Part shown: positions 23,878 to 31,378 of the stretch, in pieces | How positions within the stretch are numbered: position 1 is the stretch's first letter | Layout of the letters: each line of letters starts with the position of its first letter | Assembly (NCBI GenBank): GCA_964353405.1 | Contig: CAYGWJ010000126.1 | Coordinates: forward strand, 1-38,037 | Reading direction: 5' to 3' | Length of the DNA: 38,037 bases | Source of the DNA: JBGLNJ01 sp964353405 | GTDB taxonomy: Bacteria; Chloroflexota; Anaerolineae; Fen-1058 | Notes under the pieces: model-generated | Databases searched by the model: none | The model's input: the letters and a program-made list of their open reading frames with translations, nothing else | Told to the model about the DNA's origin: nothing | Translations under genes and position numbers: made by a program

Positions 23878-25652
23878 TACTTGCGTTCCTTCGGCTGCCA
23901 CTGCGTAATGACGACGGGCTTGAAGCTCAGCTTGAGGCTGCCGTCCGCGTTGCGCGTGATGAGTGTGTGCTTGAGCCAGTTCACGTCGTCGCGCTTGGGG
24001 TAATCTTCGCGATAGTGAGCGCCGCGGCTTTCCTCGCGCGCCAGCGCCGAGGCCGCCGTCGCTTCAGCCAGGTCGAGCAGCGAGCCAAGTTCCCACGTTT
24101 CGTACAGGTCCGTGTTAAAGCGCTGGCCGTGATCTTCTATCGCGATATTGTGATAGCGTTCCTTGAGTTCGCGCACCTTGTTGAGCGCATCCTGAATCAT
24201 GGGGCCAGTGCGGAACACGCCGACGTTATCCATCATTGCCTTTTGCATCTCGTCGCGCAGATGAGCAGCTTTTTCTTTGCCCTGATGTGTCTGCAGATGG
24301 CCGAGTTCTTCGCGCACGCGACCGGCTGGATCCTTGGGCAGTGAAAGCAAGTCGGCTTGCTTGGCAAACTCGGCCATCACCTTGCCGCCCCGGCGTCCGA
24401 ACACGATCAGGTCAACCAGGCTGTTCGTCCCCAAACGATTCGCGCCGTGGACAGACACGCACGCCACTTCGCCCGCCGCGTACATGCCGGTCAGCACCCT
24501 GTTCTTTTCATCAATGACCACTTCGGCGTTGACGTTCGTCGGAATGCCGCCCATCGCATAATGCGCCGTCGGTTGAATCGGCACGCCTTCCTTCATCGGC
24601 TCGACGCCCATATAGACGCGCATCATCTCGATAATGTCGGGCAGCGCGTGCTCCAATTGCTCCGCCGTCACCGTCTTGCCGCCGGGCGCGCTCATGTACT
24701 TGTTGATCGTCTCCGGCCGGATGTCGAGATGCAAGTAATCCTTGCCGCCGATGCCGCGCCCTTCGCGCACTTCGAGGTACATGCAGCGAGAGCACACATC
24801 GCGCGAAGCCAGGTCTTTCATCGTCGGCGCATAGCGCTCCATAAAGCGCTCGCCCTTGTCGTTGATGAACACCCCGCCCTCGCCGCGCGCGGCCTCTGAA
24901 AGCAAAATGCCCATCTTGTAGATGCCGGTGGGATGAAACTGGAAGAATTCCATGTCCTCCAGCGGCACGCCGCGCCGATAGACAATGCTCATGCCGTCGC
25001 CCGTAAGCGAGTGCGCGTTCGACGTGATGCGGAACATGCGTCCCGAGCCGCCCGTCGCCCACAGCACTGCTTTGGCGTGAAAGACATGCAGCGTGCCATC
25101 GTTGATATTCACCGCGACGACGCCGCGTGTCGTGCCGTCTTGAATGAGCAGGTCGAGCACTTGATATTCATCATAGAACGTGACGTTCTGCCGGATGCAC
25201 TGCTGATAGAGCGTCTGCAAAATCATGTGGCCGGTGCGGTCGGCCGCCTTGCACGAGCGCATGACCGGCGCTTCGCCAAAGTTACGCGTGTGGCCGCCAA
25301 AGCGCCGCTGCTCGATCCGGCCATCCGGCGTGCGGTCGAACGGCAAACCCATGTGCTCCAGCTCGACGACGGCATCGGTCGCCTCGCGGCAGAGGACCTC
25401 GGCTGCATCTTGATCTACCAGGTAATCGCCACCTTTGATCGTGTCGTGAGCGTACCATTCCCAGTGATCTTCTTCCATGTTGCCCAACGGCGCGGCTACG
25501 CCGCCCTGCGCCGTGCCGGTATGTGAGCGGGTCGGATACAGCTTGGAAAGGACCGCCGTCTTGACCTGGCGGCTGGCTTGCAGCGCGGCCATGAGTCCCG
25601 CGCCGCCCGCGCCGACGACGATGGCATCAAAGGTGTGAATGACTTCTGGCAT
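23874..25652 (-). CDS. sdhA: Succinate dehydrogenase flavoprotein subunit
   Basis: The product has 592 residues. An N-terminal FAD-binding GxGxxG (VVGAGGAGLMAA), the flavin-linking histidine in PTRSHTGTAQGG (H44), the active-site HPTGIYKMGILLSEAARGEG and later GANRLGTNSLVDLIVFGRRG identify SdhA. It oxidises succinate to fumarate. ATG 25652 is chosen because AGGAG precedes it and the family starts there; a longer open frame to 25760 would run back through a hairpin into sdhD. sdhD lies upstream and a heptamer array downstream. Confidence 0.95.
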   Translation of the reverse strand: MPEVIHTFDAIVVGAGGAGLMAALQASRQVKTAVLSKLYPTRSHTGTAQGGVAAPLGNMEEDHWEWYAHDTIKGGDYLVDQDAAEVLCREATDAVVELEHMGLPFDRTPDGRIEQRRFGGHTRNFGEAPVMRSCKAADRTGHMILQTLYQQCIRQNVTFYDEYQVLDLLIQDGTTRGVVAVNINDGTLHVFHAKAVLWATGGSGRMFRITSNAHSLTGDGMSIVYRRGVPLEDMEFFQFHPTGIYKMGILLSEAARGEGGVFINDKGERFMERYAPTMKDLASRDVCSRCMYLEVREGRGIGGKDYLHLDIRPETINKYMSAPGGKTVTAEQLEHALPDIIEMMRVYMGVEPMKEGVPIQPTAHYAMGGIPTNVNAEVVIDEKNRVLTGMYAAGEVACVSVHGANRLGTNSLVDLIVFGRRGGKVMAEFAKQADLLSLPKDPAGRVREELGHLQTHQGKEKAAHLRDEMQKAMMDNVGVFRTGPMIQDALNKVRELKERYHNIAIEDHGQRFNTDLYETWELGSLLDLAEATAASALAREESRGAHYREDYPKRDDVNWLKHTLITRNADGSLKLSFKPVVITQWQPKERKY

Positions 25653-25665
25653 GATTGCTCCTATT

Positions 25666-25686
25666 GGGCAGACACGAGGTCTGCCC
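25666..25686. repeat. Palindrome between sdhD and sdhA
   Basis: GGGCAGAC and GTCTGCCC enclose ACGAG in the short sdhD-sdhA gap. There is no T-run. It may modulate relative expression or mRNA stability, or be a dispersed palindrome of the type seen at 169-197. Confidence 0.6.
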
Positions 25687-26094
25687 CTACCGCACCGGCA
25701 TCGGCGCGCCGATGATGGCGACTGCGCCCATGATAAGTATGATGCCGCCCACGACGACAATCAAAGCTCGGATGATCTTGATCGCCGTTGCGTTATGCAC
25801 ATAGTCCACCACGACGGTATGAAAGCCGTTCAGCCCGTGGATGAACGCCAGGCCCAGCAGGGCAAAATCCCACACGCGAATCCATGCAAACGCCCACCGG
25901 CTATCCAGCACCCATGCCAGGCTGGCAGCGTGGACATCGTTTTGGATGTGCTGCATGACCATGTGACCCACAGCCAGCAGAAGCAGCGCCACGCCGGAAA
26001 GCCGCATAAAGAGCCAGGCATAGCTTTCGAGCGGGCGACCGCGCCGCGCGACCTTGTGGACCGTCACTCGATTGGGGAGAACTGTTGTCGCCAT
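25687..26094 (-). CDS. sdhD: Succinate dehydrogenase membrane anchor subunit
   Basis: The product has 135 residues with three hydrophobic helices. ESYAWLFMRLSGVALLLLAV, the histidines of GHMVMQH, and FIHGLNGFHTVVVDY are typical of the SdhD-type anchor; His and Asp/Tyr residues of this kind serve heme b and quinone binding. ATG 26094 is preferred to GTG 26097 because AGGAGG lies at five bases. It starts ten bases after sdhC ends. Confidence 0.88.
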   Translation of the reverse strand: MATTVLPNRVTVHKVARRGRPLESYAWLFMRLSGVALLLLAVGHMVMQHIQNDVHAASLAWVLDSRWAFAWIRVWDFALLGLAFIHGLNGFHTVVVDYVHNATAIKIIRALIVVVGGIILIMGAVAIIGAPMPVR

Positions 26095-26103
26095 CACCGC
26101 CTC

Positions 26104-26517
26104 CTAAAGAACGTTGATGCCCATGGAACGCAAAATGCCGCGCACCATGATATACGCTGAGGGGATAAAGGTGACGGCAAAGAGCACCCACACCAGGGCC
26201 CACATCTCCCGCTGGCGCGTGGTCAACTGTGGAAAAAAGTCTACGAGCGCCACACGAATGCCGTTCGCGGCATGGTACAGCACGGCCGCCATCAACAAGA
26301 CCTCGCCAATACCAAACGGAACAGACTTGTAGAGTTTGAGTGCTTCTTCGTACAGCGGTGGGGCAAAGTACACAAACGAGGTATCCACGATGTGGACGGT
26401 CAGGAACAGCAGCACGGCCAGGCCGCTGAGGCGGTGGAAAATCCACGCCCACTGGCCCAAGCGCCCTTGATACCTGACGCTCTGCTCGAGAGTCAGACCG
26501 AGGTTGTTGGTTGACAT
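26104..26517 (-). CDS. sdhC: Succinate dehydrogenase cytochrome b556-like subunit
   Basis: The product has 137 residues with three hydrophobic helices. GQWAWIFHRLSGLAVLLFL with the conserved Ser/His-Arg pair, VHIVDTS, and LYHAANGIRVALVDF (heme-ligand-like histidine) identify SdhC. It is the first gene of sdhCDAB. The upstream vapC-like gene ends only 31 bases before it, so an sdh promoter would have to lie in or beyond the toxin module, or the whole set is read from gltA. Confidence 0.9.
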   Translation of the reverse strand: MSTNNLGLTLEQSVRYQGRLGQWAWIFHRLSGLAVLLFLTVHIVDTSFVYFAPPLYEEALKLYKSVPFGIGEVLLMAAVLYHAANGIRVALVDFFPQLTTRQREMWALVWVLFAVTFIPSAYIMVRGILRSMGINVL

Positions 26518-26529
26518 GCAATTCTCCTT

Positions 26530-26564
26530 CCGATTGTGGATAGCCGATTTATGGTTGCCGATTA
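26530..26564. repeat. Degenerate heptamer array upstream of sdhC
   Basis: CCGATTG, TGGATAG, CCGATTT, ATGGTTG, CCGATTA follow one another with 7-bp periodicity. The array forms the last codons of the vapC-like gene (stop at 26549-26551) and ends 12 bases before the sdhC start codon. Confidence 0.6.
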
Positions 26565-26977
26565 GCAGAGTCGAGTTGCGCCAATAACTCTGCGGGCGTA
26601 AACACAGGAATAGCGGCGGCTGAAAAGTCTGCCTTGTTCCGGGTCACGATGCCATCCAGCCCTGCAATTTGAGCGCTAGCAATCTGCAGATTGTCCTCAA
26701 AATCCTTTCCTGGCAATGTCTTGGCCTGTTCGAGGGTCTGACGGTCAACGGCACAAATCTCAAAGGCGTCCAGGCAGGTGTGGATCGCGGCCCGAGCTGC
26801 TTCCAGTCCGACTTGCTTGTGGGCAATGTAGAAGATGTCGGTGAGCACAGACGCCAGGATGTGTCCAGTGATAAGCCCCTCGTCGCTGGCTCGCCAGACT
26901 GCTCTGGCCTCTGTCGCCCACGGTTCGCGTTTGAGCAGGACATCCAAGACAATGTTGGTATCAAACAAGATGCGCAT
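26549..26977 (-). CDS. PIN-domain toxin (VapC-like)
   Basis: The product has 142 residues. MRILFDTNIVLDVLLKREPW is the classic PIN N-terminus with the first acidic residue. Further acidic positions appear in DFEDNLQIAS and DGIVTRNKADF, close to the end of the fold. It is a likely Mg2+-dependent RNase of a type II toxin-antitoxin pair. ATG 26977 shares one base with the antitoxin stop (TGATG), so the two are coupled; a longer frame to 27067 merely shadows the antitoxin. The C-terminal residues are encoded in heptamer repeat sequence. It sits between icd and sdhC in the TCA operon. Confidence 0.88.
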   Translation of the reverse strand: MRILFDTNIVLDVLLKREPWATEARAVWRASDEGLITGHILASVLTDIFYIAHKQVGLEAARAAIHTCLDAFEICAVDRQTLEQAKTLPGKDFEDNLQIASAQIAGLDGIVTRNKADFSAAAIPVFTPAELLAQLDSANRQP

Positions 26978-27294
26978 CAGCCGTATTTCTCTGTGCGGTG
27001 TTCGTCCAACCACTGCTCGATTTCTGCGTCTGATGGAGCAGCGCGATCTGTCGCCAATAATCCCCAAGCTTTATCCAGCGTATTTCGCCTGGGACGGAGT
27101 GATGTCGTGGATGTGATTTTCTCGCGCGCTCGCGCGTCCATCTCGATCCGCTGCAAGCGTCGGTATTCCTCATAGGGCATCAGCACTAACACGGGTTTGC
27201 CGCCACGTTCGAGTATAATCGGCTTGCTCACGATCTGATCAGCCGTTGTCGCATAGGCTGCTGTTGGCTCGTTTATGTTCTTCTCATCGTCCAT
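26977..27294 (-). CDS. Phd/YefM-type antitoxin
   Basis: The product has 105 residues. The region SKPIILERGGKPVLVLMPYEEYRRLQ is the Phd/YefM DNA-binding and dimerisation fold, followed by an acidic C-terminal part (SDAEIEQWLDEHR) expected to wrap the toxin. Coupled to the PIN gene by a one-base overlap, it would neutralise the toxin and repress its own promoter. The 41-base gap to icd upstream leaves little room for a separate promoter, so the pair may be read with the TCA genes as well. Confidence 0.85.
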   Translation of the reverse strand: MDDEKNINEPTAAYATTADQIVSKPIILERGGKPVLVLMPYEEYRRLQRIEMDARAREKITSTTSLRPRRNTLDKAWGLLATDRAAPSDAEIEQWLDEHRTEKYG

Positions 27295-27335
27295 GTCGCA
27301 CCACCGTGCCGCAAAACCGCTATGCGGAGAGCGGC

Positions 27336-28565
27336 CTACAGATTGCCGATCACGGCGCTGGCGAATTCGCTGGTCTTGACTTCTTTGGCTCCTTGCATCA
27401 GCCGGGCAAAGTCGTAGGTGACGATCTTTTGGCCCACGGTTTTGACGTAGGCGTCCACGATGGCCCTGGCTGCTTCTTTCCAGCCCACGTATTCTAGCAT
27501 CATCACGCCGGAAAGCAATAATGAGCCGGGATTCATTTTATCCAGGTTGGCGTACTTGGGCGCCGTGCCATGCGTCGCTTCAAAAACGGCGACATAGTCG
27601 GCAATGTTGGCGCCGGGTGCGATGCCCACGCCGCCCACTTCCGCCGCCACCGCATCGCTGAGGTAATCGCCGTTCAGGTTCGGCGTAGCGATCACGTCGT
27701 ACTCGTCCGGGCGCAAGAGCATCTGTTGGAACATGATGTCGGCAATACGGTCTTTGATGACAAGCCTGCCCTCGGCCTTCTTGCCCTGGCCGAGTTCCGC
27801 TTCCGTGATCGTCACATCACCAAATTCCTGCTGGGCCAGCTCATAGCCCCACTTCATGAACGCGCCTTCGGTGTACTTTTGGATGTTGCCCTTGTGCATG
27901 AACGCCACGCTCTTGCGGTCATGGTCGAGAGCATAGCGGATGGCCTTGCGCACCAGCCGCTTGGTGCCGAACTCGGTAATGGGCTTGATGCCGATGCCCG
28001 CCGCCTCGCTGATCTGGGTGCCCAGGTTCTCGTTGAGGAACTGGATGGCCTTGACCGCTTCCTGGCTGCCGCTCGGCCACTCGATGCCCATGTAGACGTC
28101 TTCTGTGTTTTCGCGAAAGATGACAATGTCCACCTTGTGCGGCTCGCGCAGAGGGCTGGGGATGCCGGGATACCACTTGACCGGGCGGACGCAAGCGTAA
28201 AGGTCGAGCAACTGCCGCAGGCCGACGTTGAGGCTGCGAAAGCCGCCGCCTACGGGCGTGGTCAACGGGCCTTTGATGGATACAATAAACTCTTGACACG
28301 CCTTGAGCGTATCGGGCGGCAGAGGATCATTGTACATTGCCATCGCTTCCTCGCCCGCGTACAACCGCATCCAGGCGACCTTGCGATTGCCGCCATAAGC
28401 CTTTTGCACCGCCGCATCCCAGATGCGCAGCGAGGCGCGAGTAATATCCGGGCCGATGGCATCGCCCCACATGATGCCCAGGATCGGATTGTCCGGCACA
28501 ACGAGCTGGCCGTCCTTGATCTCGATTTTCTTTCCGTCTGTCGGAACTGTGACTTGGTCAAACAT
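27336..28565 (-). CDS. icd: Isocitrate dehydrogenase, NADP-type
   Basis: The product has 409 residues, close to E. coli Icd. LTTPVGGGFRSLNVGLRQ (with the phosphorylatable-type Ser), FRENTEDVYMGIEW, VAFMHKGNIQKYTEGAF, NLNGDYLSDAVAAEVGG and FEATHGTAPKYA are all conserved. The Lys-Tyr of HGTAPKY and the Tyr and Arg of TYDFARL match the residues that select NADP in E. coli. The reaction makes 2-oxoglutarate, the substrate of the Kor complex. ATG 28565 has GGGAGG upstream. It lies between DUF4160 (upstream) and the Phd/PIN pair (downstream). Confidence 0.95.
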   Translation of the reverse strand: MFDQVTVPTDGKKIEIKDGQLVVPDNPILGIMWGDAIGPDITRASLRIWDAAVQKAYGGNRKVAWMRLYAGEEAMAMYNDPLPPDTLKACQEFIVSIKGPLTTPVGGGFRSLNVGLRQLLDLYACVRPVKWYPGIPSPLREPHKVDIVIFRENTEDVYMGIEWPSGSQEAVKAIQFLNENLGTQISEAAGIGIKPITEFGTKRLVRKAIRYALDHDRKSVAFMHKGNIQKYTEGAFMKWGYELAQQEFGDVTITEAELGQGKKAEGRLVIKDRIADIMFQQMLLRPDEYDVIATPNLNGDYLSDAVAAEVGGVGIAPGANIADYVAVFEATHGTAPKYANLDKMNPGSLLLSGVMMLEYVGWKEAARAIVDAYVKTVGQKIVTYDFARLMQGAKEVKTSEFASAVIGNL

Positions 28566-28602
28566 AGAGTTCCTCCCTTGATATATCCTGGCTAATCGCG
28601 GA

Positions 28603-28863
28603 TTATTTCAGTGGCGGCAGCTTGTACAGTGGCTGACGATTGGCTGCGCGTTGCCATAAATCAAGCAATTCATCGCGATGCTCAGATGCCCATTCAATGA
28701 CCATCCCGTGAGCACGTGGTGGCAGGTAGCCGTTGATGATGACCAGCGCATGAATCTCAAATACCGCTCTGTACTCGTCATATTCGACGTGAAAGTGCGG
28801 TGGAGCGTGGTCGTCAAAGAACATCTTGATGACGATGCCAAAGAACCGGCTGATCTCAGGCAT
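28603..28863 (-). CDS. DUF4160 protein (likely toxin-side partner of DUF2442)
   Basis: The product has 86 residues. MPEISRFFGIVIKMFFDDH followed by PPHFHVEYDEY is the hallmark of DUF4160, ending with HRDELLDLWQRA. The start overlaps the DUF2442 stop by eight bases. DUF2442-DUF4160 pairs are frequent, compact and mobile, and have been proposed to be toxin-antitoxin-like, but activity is not established to my knowledge. It lies 37 bases before icd. Confidence 0.85.
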   Translation of the reverse strand: MPEISRFFGIVIKMFFDDHAPPHFHVEYDEYRAVFEIHALVIINGYLPPRAHGMVIEWASEHRDELLDLWQRAANRQPLYKLPPLK

Positions 28864-29140
28864 ATTGCATCAACTCTCGCAGCTTGGGGAAAATATCTTC
28901 AGGACGTTTGCCGGTGAGTCTGAGGTAAATCGAGTCCGGGCAAATATCCACCTGGTCGCCCCAGGCAATTTCACCGCTGGGGCCGACATGCGCCTTTTGA
29001 AATTCGGCATAGTCATTCCAGAGCGCAAACACACCCTGTCCTGTCAGGTCAGATAAATCTACAACGCCTTCGACGCCATCTGAATATTTGATCCAGAGCC
29101 GATAATCCTCGAGTGGTTTGATATCTGTTGGAGTTGGCAT
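28856..29140 (-). CDS. DUF2442 protein
   Basis: The product has 94 residues. YRLWIKYSDGVEGVVDLSDL, then AHVGPSGEIAWGDQVDICPD and a short C-terminal helix match DUF2442, a small beta-rich fold. AGGAGG precedes ATG 29140. It is coupled to DUF4160 by an eight-base overlap; the pair is treated here as a toxin-antitoxin-like module on the basis of layout only. Confidence 0.85.
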   Translation of the reverse strand: MPTPTDIKPLEDYRLWIKYSDGVEGVVDLSDLTGQGVFALWNDYAEFQKAHVGPSGEIAWGDQVDICPDSIYLRLTGKRPEDIFPKLRELMQYA

Positions 29141-29473
29141 ACAACGCCTCCTATTTTCTAAACTCGTGTGCTTGTTCCTCAGATGTCTTGACGGCGAGGG
29201 TCGCCGAACTTTTCACCGCCGTTGCGCTCCGTGCGAAAGCCGTTGATCTTCCAGTATTTGCACAGCTTGCATCCGGCGCGGTCGCTTGCCCTATATTTCA
29301 AGGGACTTGCTCTGAAACGGTACAACGGTCAGGGTTGAGGCGCGCGCGGTGTGGGCAAGGCGTCCCCCGACAACCAGAACGACAACTGGGCCAAGTGCCA
29401 CTCGTGGGCGCGTAGGGCATCGGCTCCGGCCCAGCGTTAGGCGGCGTGATATAGATTCAATGCTGGCTATAAT
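29141..29473. other. Gene-free 333-bp stretch with attC-like half and possible decayed ORF
   Basis: No intact gene is convincing. On the minus strand a short frame ends with CKLCKYWKINGFRTERNGG and stops at about 29184; it looks protein-like but has no start or known family, so it may be a decayed fragment. The segment 29380-29445 has the attC-like arrangement listed separately. Confidence 0.35.
29380..29445. other. attC-like element next to the membrane-protein gene
   Basis: On the plus strand the 66-bp stretch ends in GGCCCAGC-GTTAGGC-GGC (canonical GTTRRRY core at 29436-29442) and begins with CGACAAC-TGGGCC (29380-29392). The inner boxes are complementary; the outer left box is poor. GCCGCCTAAT, an inverted copy of the core, lies at 30154-30163 on the far side of the membrane gene. 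Confidence 0.35.
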
Positions 29474-30124
29474 TCATTTTTTTCTCCGCGTAACGCGTCG
29501 AAAACTTATCAAGTATATCAGCAGCACAGAAAACCCTATACTATCCAAAGTGAGAAGCAATACTTCCAAGTTATTTGGCGGCTGATTGTTGGATTGTTTG
29601 TAATAGAAAAACAATAGCACAGGTGCCAGACTGAACAGCAAATGCAATCCGAAATAGGAGGCAGATACAGGAAGCCTGATCAAGAAAGCCGAGTCTATTC
29701 GCCGTCTGTAAGTTTCCCAATCCATGTTGAAGGAACCGAAATCATGTTGAACGGAATCAATTTTCTCAATGATTTCGCGTATTCGGGGATTAATTACCTC
29801 TGCAAGATAGTTGCCTAGCCTAAAGACACTCAAATGATGACTGTATGCTATGAATGCAAGTATGAAGAAGATAAAGGGTAGTGTGAGAAGCAAAAAGTAT
29901 TGTTGTGTTGTCGCGATAAAGCCACCAAGAGCGACGGTAACACCAGCGGCTGCCAAGGAGTAATTTATATTGTCTATTGCTTTGTTTTCATCGTTGCGTA
30001 TTTCACTCCGTATTTCGCTGTATATTCCACGAAGTACATCCAACTCTGCATGCAAAGAGTCTATAGTTTGCTCCGACAACAGGTTTTTCTGAGCGGTTGA
30101 AACAACATGCTTTTTATCTGTCAT
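29474..30124 (-). CDS. AT-richer membrane protein of unknown function
   Basis: The product has 216 residues. A charged N-terminal helix (about 15-50, rich in Glu/Arg/Asn) is followed by two close hydrophobic segments (about 55-100), a soluble helical part, and two more hydrophobic segments before a basic C-terminus (SFRRVTRRKK). Base composition is clearly lower in G+C than the TCA genes beside it, indicating acquisition. ATG 30124 gives MTDKKHVVSTAQKN; an earlier start at 30166 lies in the flanking inverted sequence. Flanking GTTAGGCGGC/GCCGCCTAAT suggests a cassette. The overall layout resembles small effector-like membrane proteins of defence modules, but I do not recognise the family. Confidence 0.7.
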   Translation of the reverse strand: MTDKKHVVSTAQKNLLSEQTIDSLHAELDVLRGIYSEIRSEIRNDENKAIDNINYSLAAAGVTVALGGFIATTQQYFLLLTLPFIFFILAFIAYSHHLSVFRLGNYLAEVINPRIREIIEKIDSVQHDFGSFNMDWETYRRRIDSAFLIRLPVSASYFGLHLLFSLAPVLLFFYYKQSNNQPPNNLEVLLLTLDSIGFSVLLIYLISFRRVTRRKK

Positions 30125-30174
30125 TATGCACCTGTGCCAATGATGACGAACAAGCCGCCTAATCATTAATTCAA

Positions 30175-30222
30175 CCGCTCACAGCGGTCTAAGTCCTGCC
30201 GGGGCGTAGCCGCTGTGAGCGG
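30175..30222. repeat. Perfect 13-bp inverted repeat with 22-base loop
   Basis: CCGCTCACAGCGG (30175-30187) and CCGCTGTGAGCGG (30210-30222) are exact complements; each arm is itself a mini-palindrome. It lies between the membrane gene and the R1 repeat. Such nested hairpins are typical of folded single-strand recombination sites or strong RNA hairpins. Confidence 0.75.
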
Positions 30223-30242
30223 CATAATATCCTGTGTCCGAC

Positions 30243-30316
30243 CTGCGCATATCATGCCGCGCGCACCAGCTTCCGCAGAACCGTCGGTACATCAGGCAGT
30301 GTCATCCTCATGCAAA
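30243..30316 (-). repeat. Repeat R1: acnA-3'-end-like sequence
   Basis: The 74-bp segment is 64/74 identical to R2 (30957-31030), without gaps. Read on the minus strand it can encode PTVLRKLVRAA followed by TGA, against PTVLRKLIREA-stop at the end of AcnA. It directly follows, and partly overlaps, the 3' end of the RelE-like toxin gene. Confidence 0.75.
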
Positions 30317-30702
30317 GTTGTTAAATCTCGGTTCCATTCATACTCCGACACATGCTCCCATTCGGCGGCAGGCTCTTTGAGTGCATACGCGCGATCATGT
30401 GGCCCAACAGTCAAAAAGACGACTGTTTCGTCCGGTAGTCCTTCGCAGAAACAGTATTGACATTCCGGCACATGCCGACATTCCTTGCAAATGACAAAGA
30501 TGATCCGAAAGTTGCGGTTTACACGAGCACTGCGGCACCCGCGCAAATCCAGCTTGCCGCTCGTGTCGTCCAAGTATTCAGTGCTCGCATACGGGTCGGC
30601 GAGCACACGTTCCGCGCGGCGCTGTATTTGATCGCGCACCGAAGCATAACGGCGCAAGTTCAGTCGGAATTGTTCCTCATAGACAACGCCGTATTCACTC
30701 AC
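30292..30702 (-). CDS. RelE/HigB-like toxin with an inserted cysteine cluster
   Basis: The product has 136 residues. A RelE-type core is seen: helices with RDQIQRRAERVLADPY, then SGKLDLRGCRSARVNRNFRI and VVFLTVGPHDRAY, the usual beta-sheet of ribosome-dependent or free mRNA interferases. Between the last two strands is a loop CKECRHVPECQYCFC (C72, C75, C81, C84, C86) that looks like a zinc-binding insertion. GTG 30702 overlaps the antitoxin stop (GTGAGTGA); a longer frame to 30810 only shadows the antitoxin. The last residues (HEDDTA) are encoded within repeat R1. Confidence 0.75.
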   Translation of the reverse strand: MSEYGVVYEEQFRLNLRRYASVRDQIQRRAERVLADPYASTEYLDDTSGKLDLRGCRSARVNRNFRIIFVICKECRHVPECQYCFCEGLPDETVVFLTVGPHDRAYALKEPAAEWEHVSEYEWNRDLTTLHEDDTA

Positions 30703-30931
30703 CCCATACCTCGGCAGGCGAGTGCAGCTTGATCTTGCCCTGTTGCTTGCGGCGAAGGATTTCCTCCATATCCTCGTAGAGCGGCGAGCCTGGTTCGAGG
30801 TGGAAGACATGCGGTTGGTGCCGGGCGAACTCGATCAGTTCTTCACGCACAATGCGACGCATGAGTGGTTCTAACATGCGCGCCAGTTCTTCCATGCTCA
30901 CCGTTGGCGTCACTGGCGTTTGAGTTCCCAT
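30695..30931 (-). CDS. Antitoxin-like protein paired with the RelE-like toxin
   Basis: The product has 78 residues. MGTQTPVTPTVSMEELARML leads to a helical acidic/basic region (EPLMRRIVREELIEFARHQP) and a C-terminal part YEDMEEILRRKQQGKIKLHS characteristic of small antitoxins seen with RelE-like partners. AGGAGG is well placed before ATG 30931; an earlier ATG-like start at 30976 extends into R2. The eight-base overlap with the toxin gene indicates coupling. Antitoxin function is inferred from layout. Confidence 0.75.
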   Translation of the reverse strand: MGTQTPVTPTVSMEELARMLEPLMRRIVREELIEFARHQPHVFHLEPGSPLYEDMEEILRRKQQGKIKLHSPAEVWGE

Positions 30932-30956
30932 CTCGCCCTCCTGATTCGGCGCGATG

Positions 30957-31030
30957 CTGCACGTATCACGCCTCACGCATCAGCTTCCGCAGAACCCTCG
31001 GCGCACCAGGCAGTGTCATCCTCATGCAAA
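30957..31030 (-). repeat. Repeat R2: acnA-3'-end-like sequence
   Basis: It is the partner of R1 (64/74 identical). On the minus strand it reads VLRKLMREA then TGA. It matches the acnA end (31834-31876) in 33 of 43 positions without gaps (30960-31002 here), in the same orientation and reading frame and with the stop at the same place. It overlaps the stop of the DUF5615 gene and precedes the next antitoxin. Confidence 0.75.
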
Positions 31031-31378
31031 CTCGCCGATGAAACGGAAAGTGTTCCTGAATGATTCAGCGGAATAGATACGAAAGATATTCTCCAACGCC
31101 TTGCTCAACAGGCTCTCATTTGTCTGCCCTGGGACGATAACAATACCCCAGTGATCTCGCCCGGCCAGAAACCACTCGGCGGCTTTTGGCGCAAAATCTT
31201 GCGCATTGCTGGTAAGCAATACTCGTTTTTGGTCTGTGGCAAATGCAAGCACTTCTTCATCGTCTGCGCCCTCGGCGAGTTGGCTTTGCACTAGCATCAC
31301 GTCGGCGCCGATGCGTTGCCCGACTTGGACTAGGCCACCCCACACGTGCTCATCCAGCAGGAAACGCGTCTGGCTCAT
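31022..31378 (-). CDS. DUF5615 PIN-like protein (toxin side)
   Basis: The product has 118 residues. RFLLDEHVWGGL at the N-terminus, VLLTSNAQDFAPKAAEW in the middle and HWGIVIVPGQTN are the typical PIN-like/Mut7-C-related signatures of DUF5615, with acidic residues in the expected places. ATG 31378 overlaps the DUF433 stop (ATGA). DUF433-DUF5615 is a common toxin-antitoxin-like couple (VapBC45-related). The 3' end lies in repeat R2. Confidence 0.85.
   Translation of the reverse strand: MSQTRFLLDEHVWGGLVQVGQRIGADVMLVQSQLAEGADDEEVLAFATDQKRVLLTSNAQDFAPKAAEWFLAGRDHWGIVIVPGQTNESLLSKALENIFRIYSAESFRNTFRFIGEFA

Noticed and set aside
29128..29415. Plus-strand open frame upstream of the membrane-protein gene
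   Set aside because: It begins antisense to the DUF2442 start, has no ribosome site and a composition typical of chance frames.
30243..31030. R1/R2 read as 5' remnants of HicA-type toxin genes (MTLPDVP... start)
   Set aside because: A HicA start would need a two-residue gap, and both copies stop at the same place as acnA. The gap-free acnA-tail match is better, though not proven.
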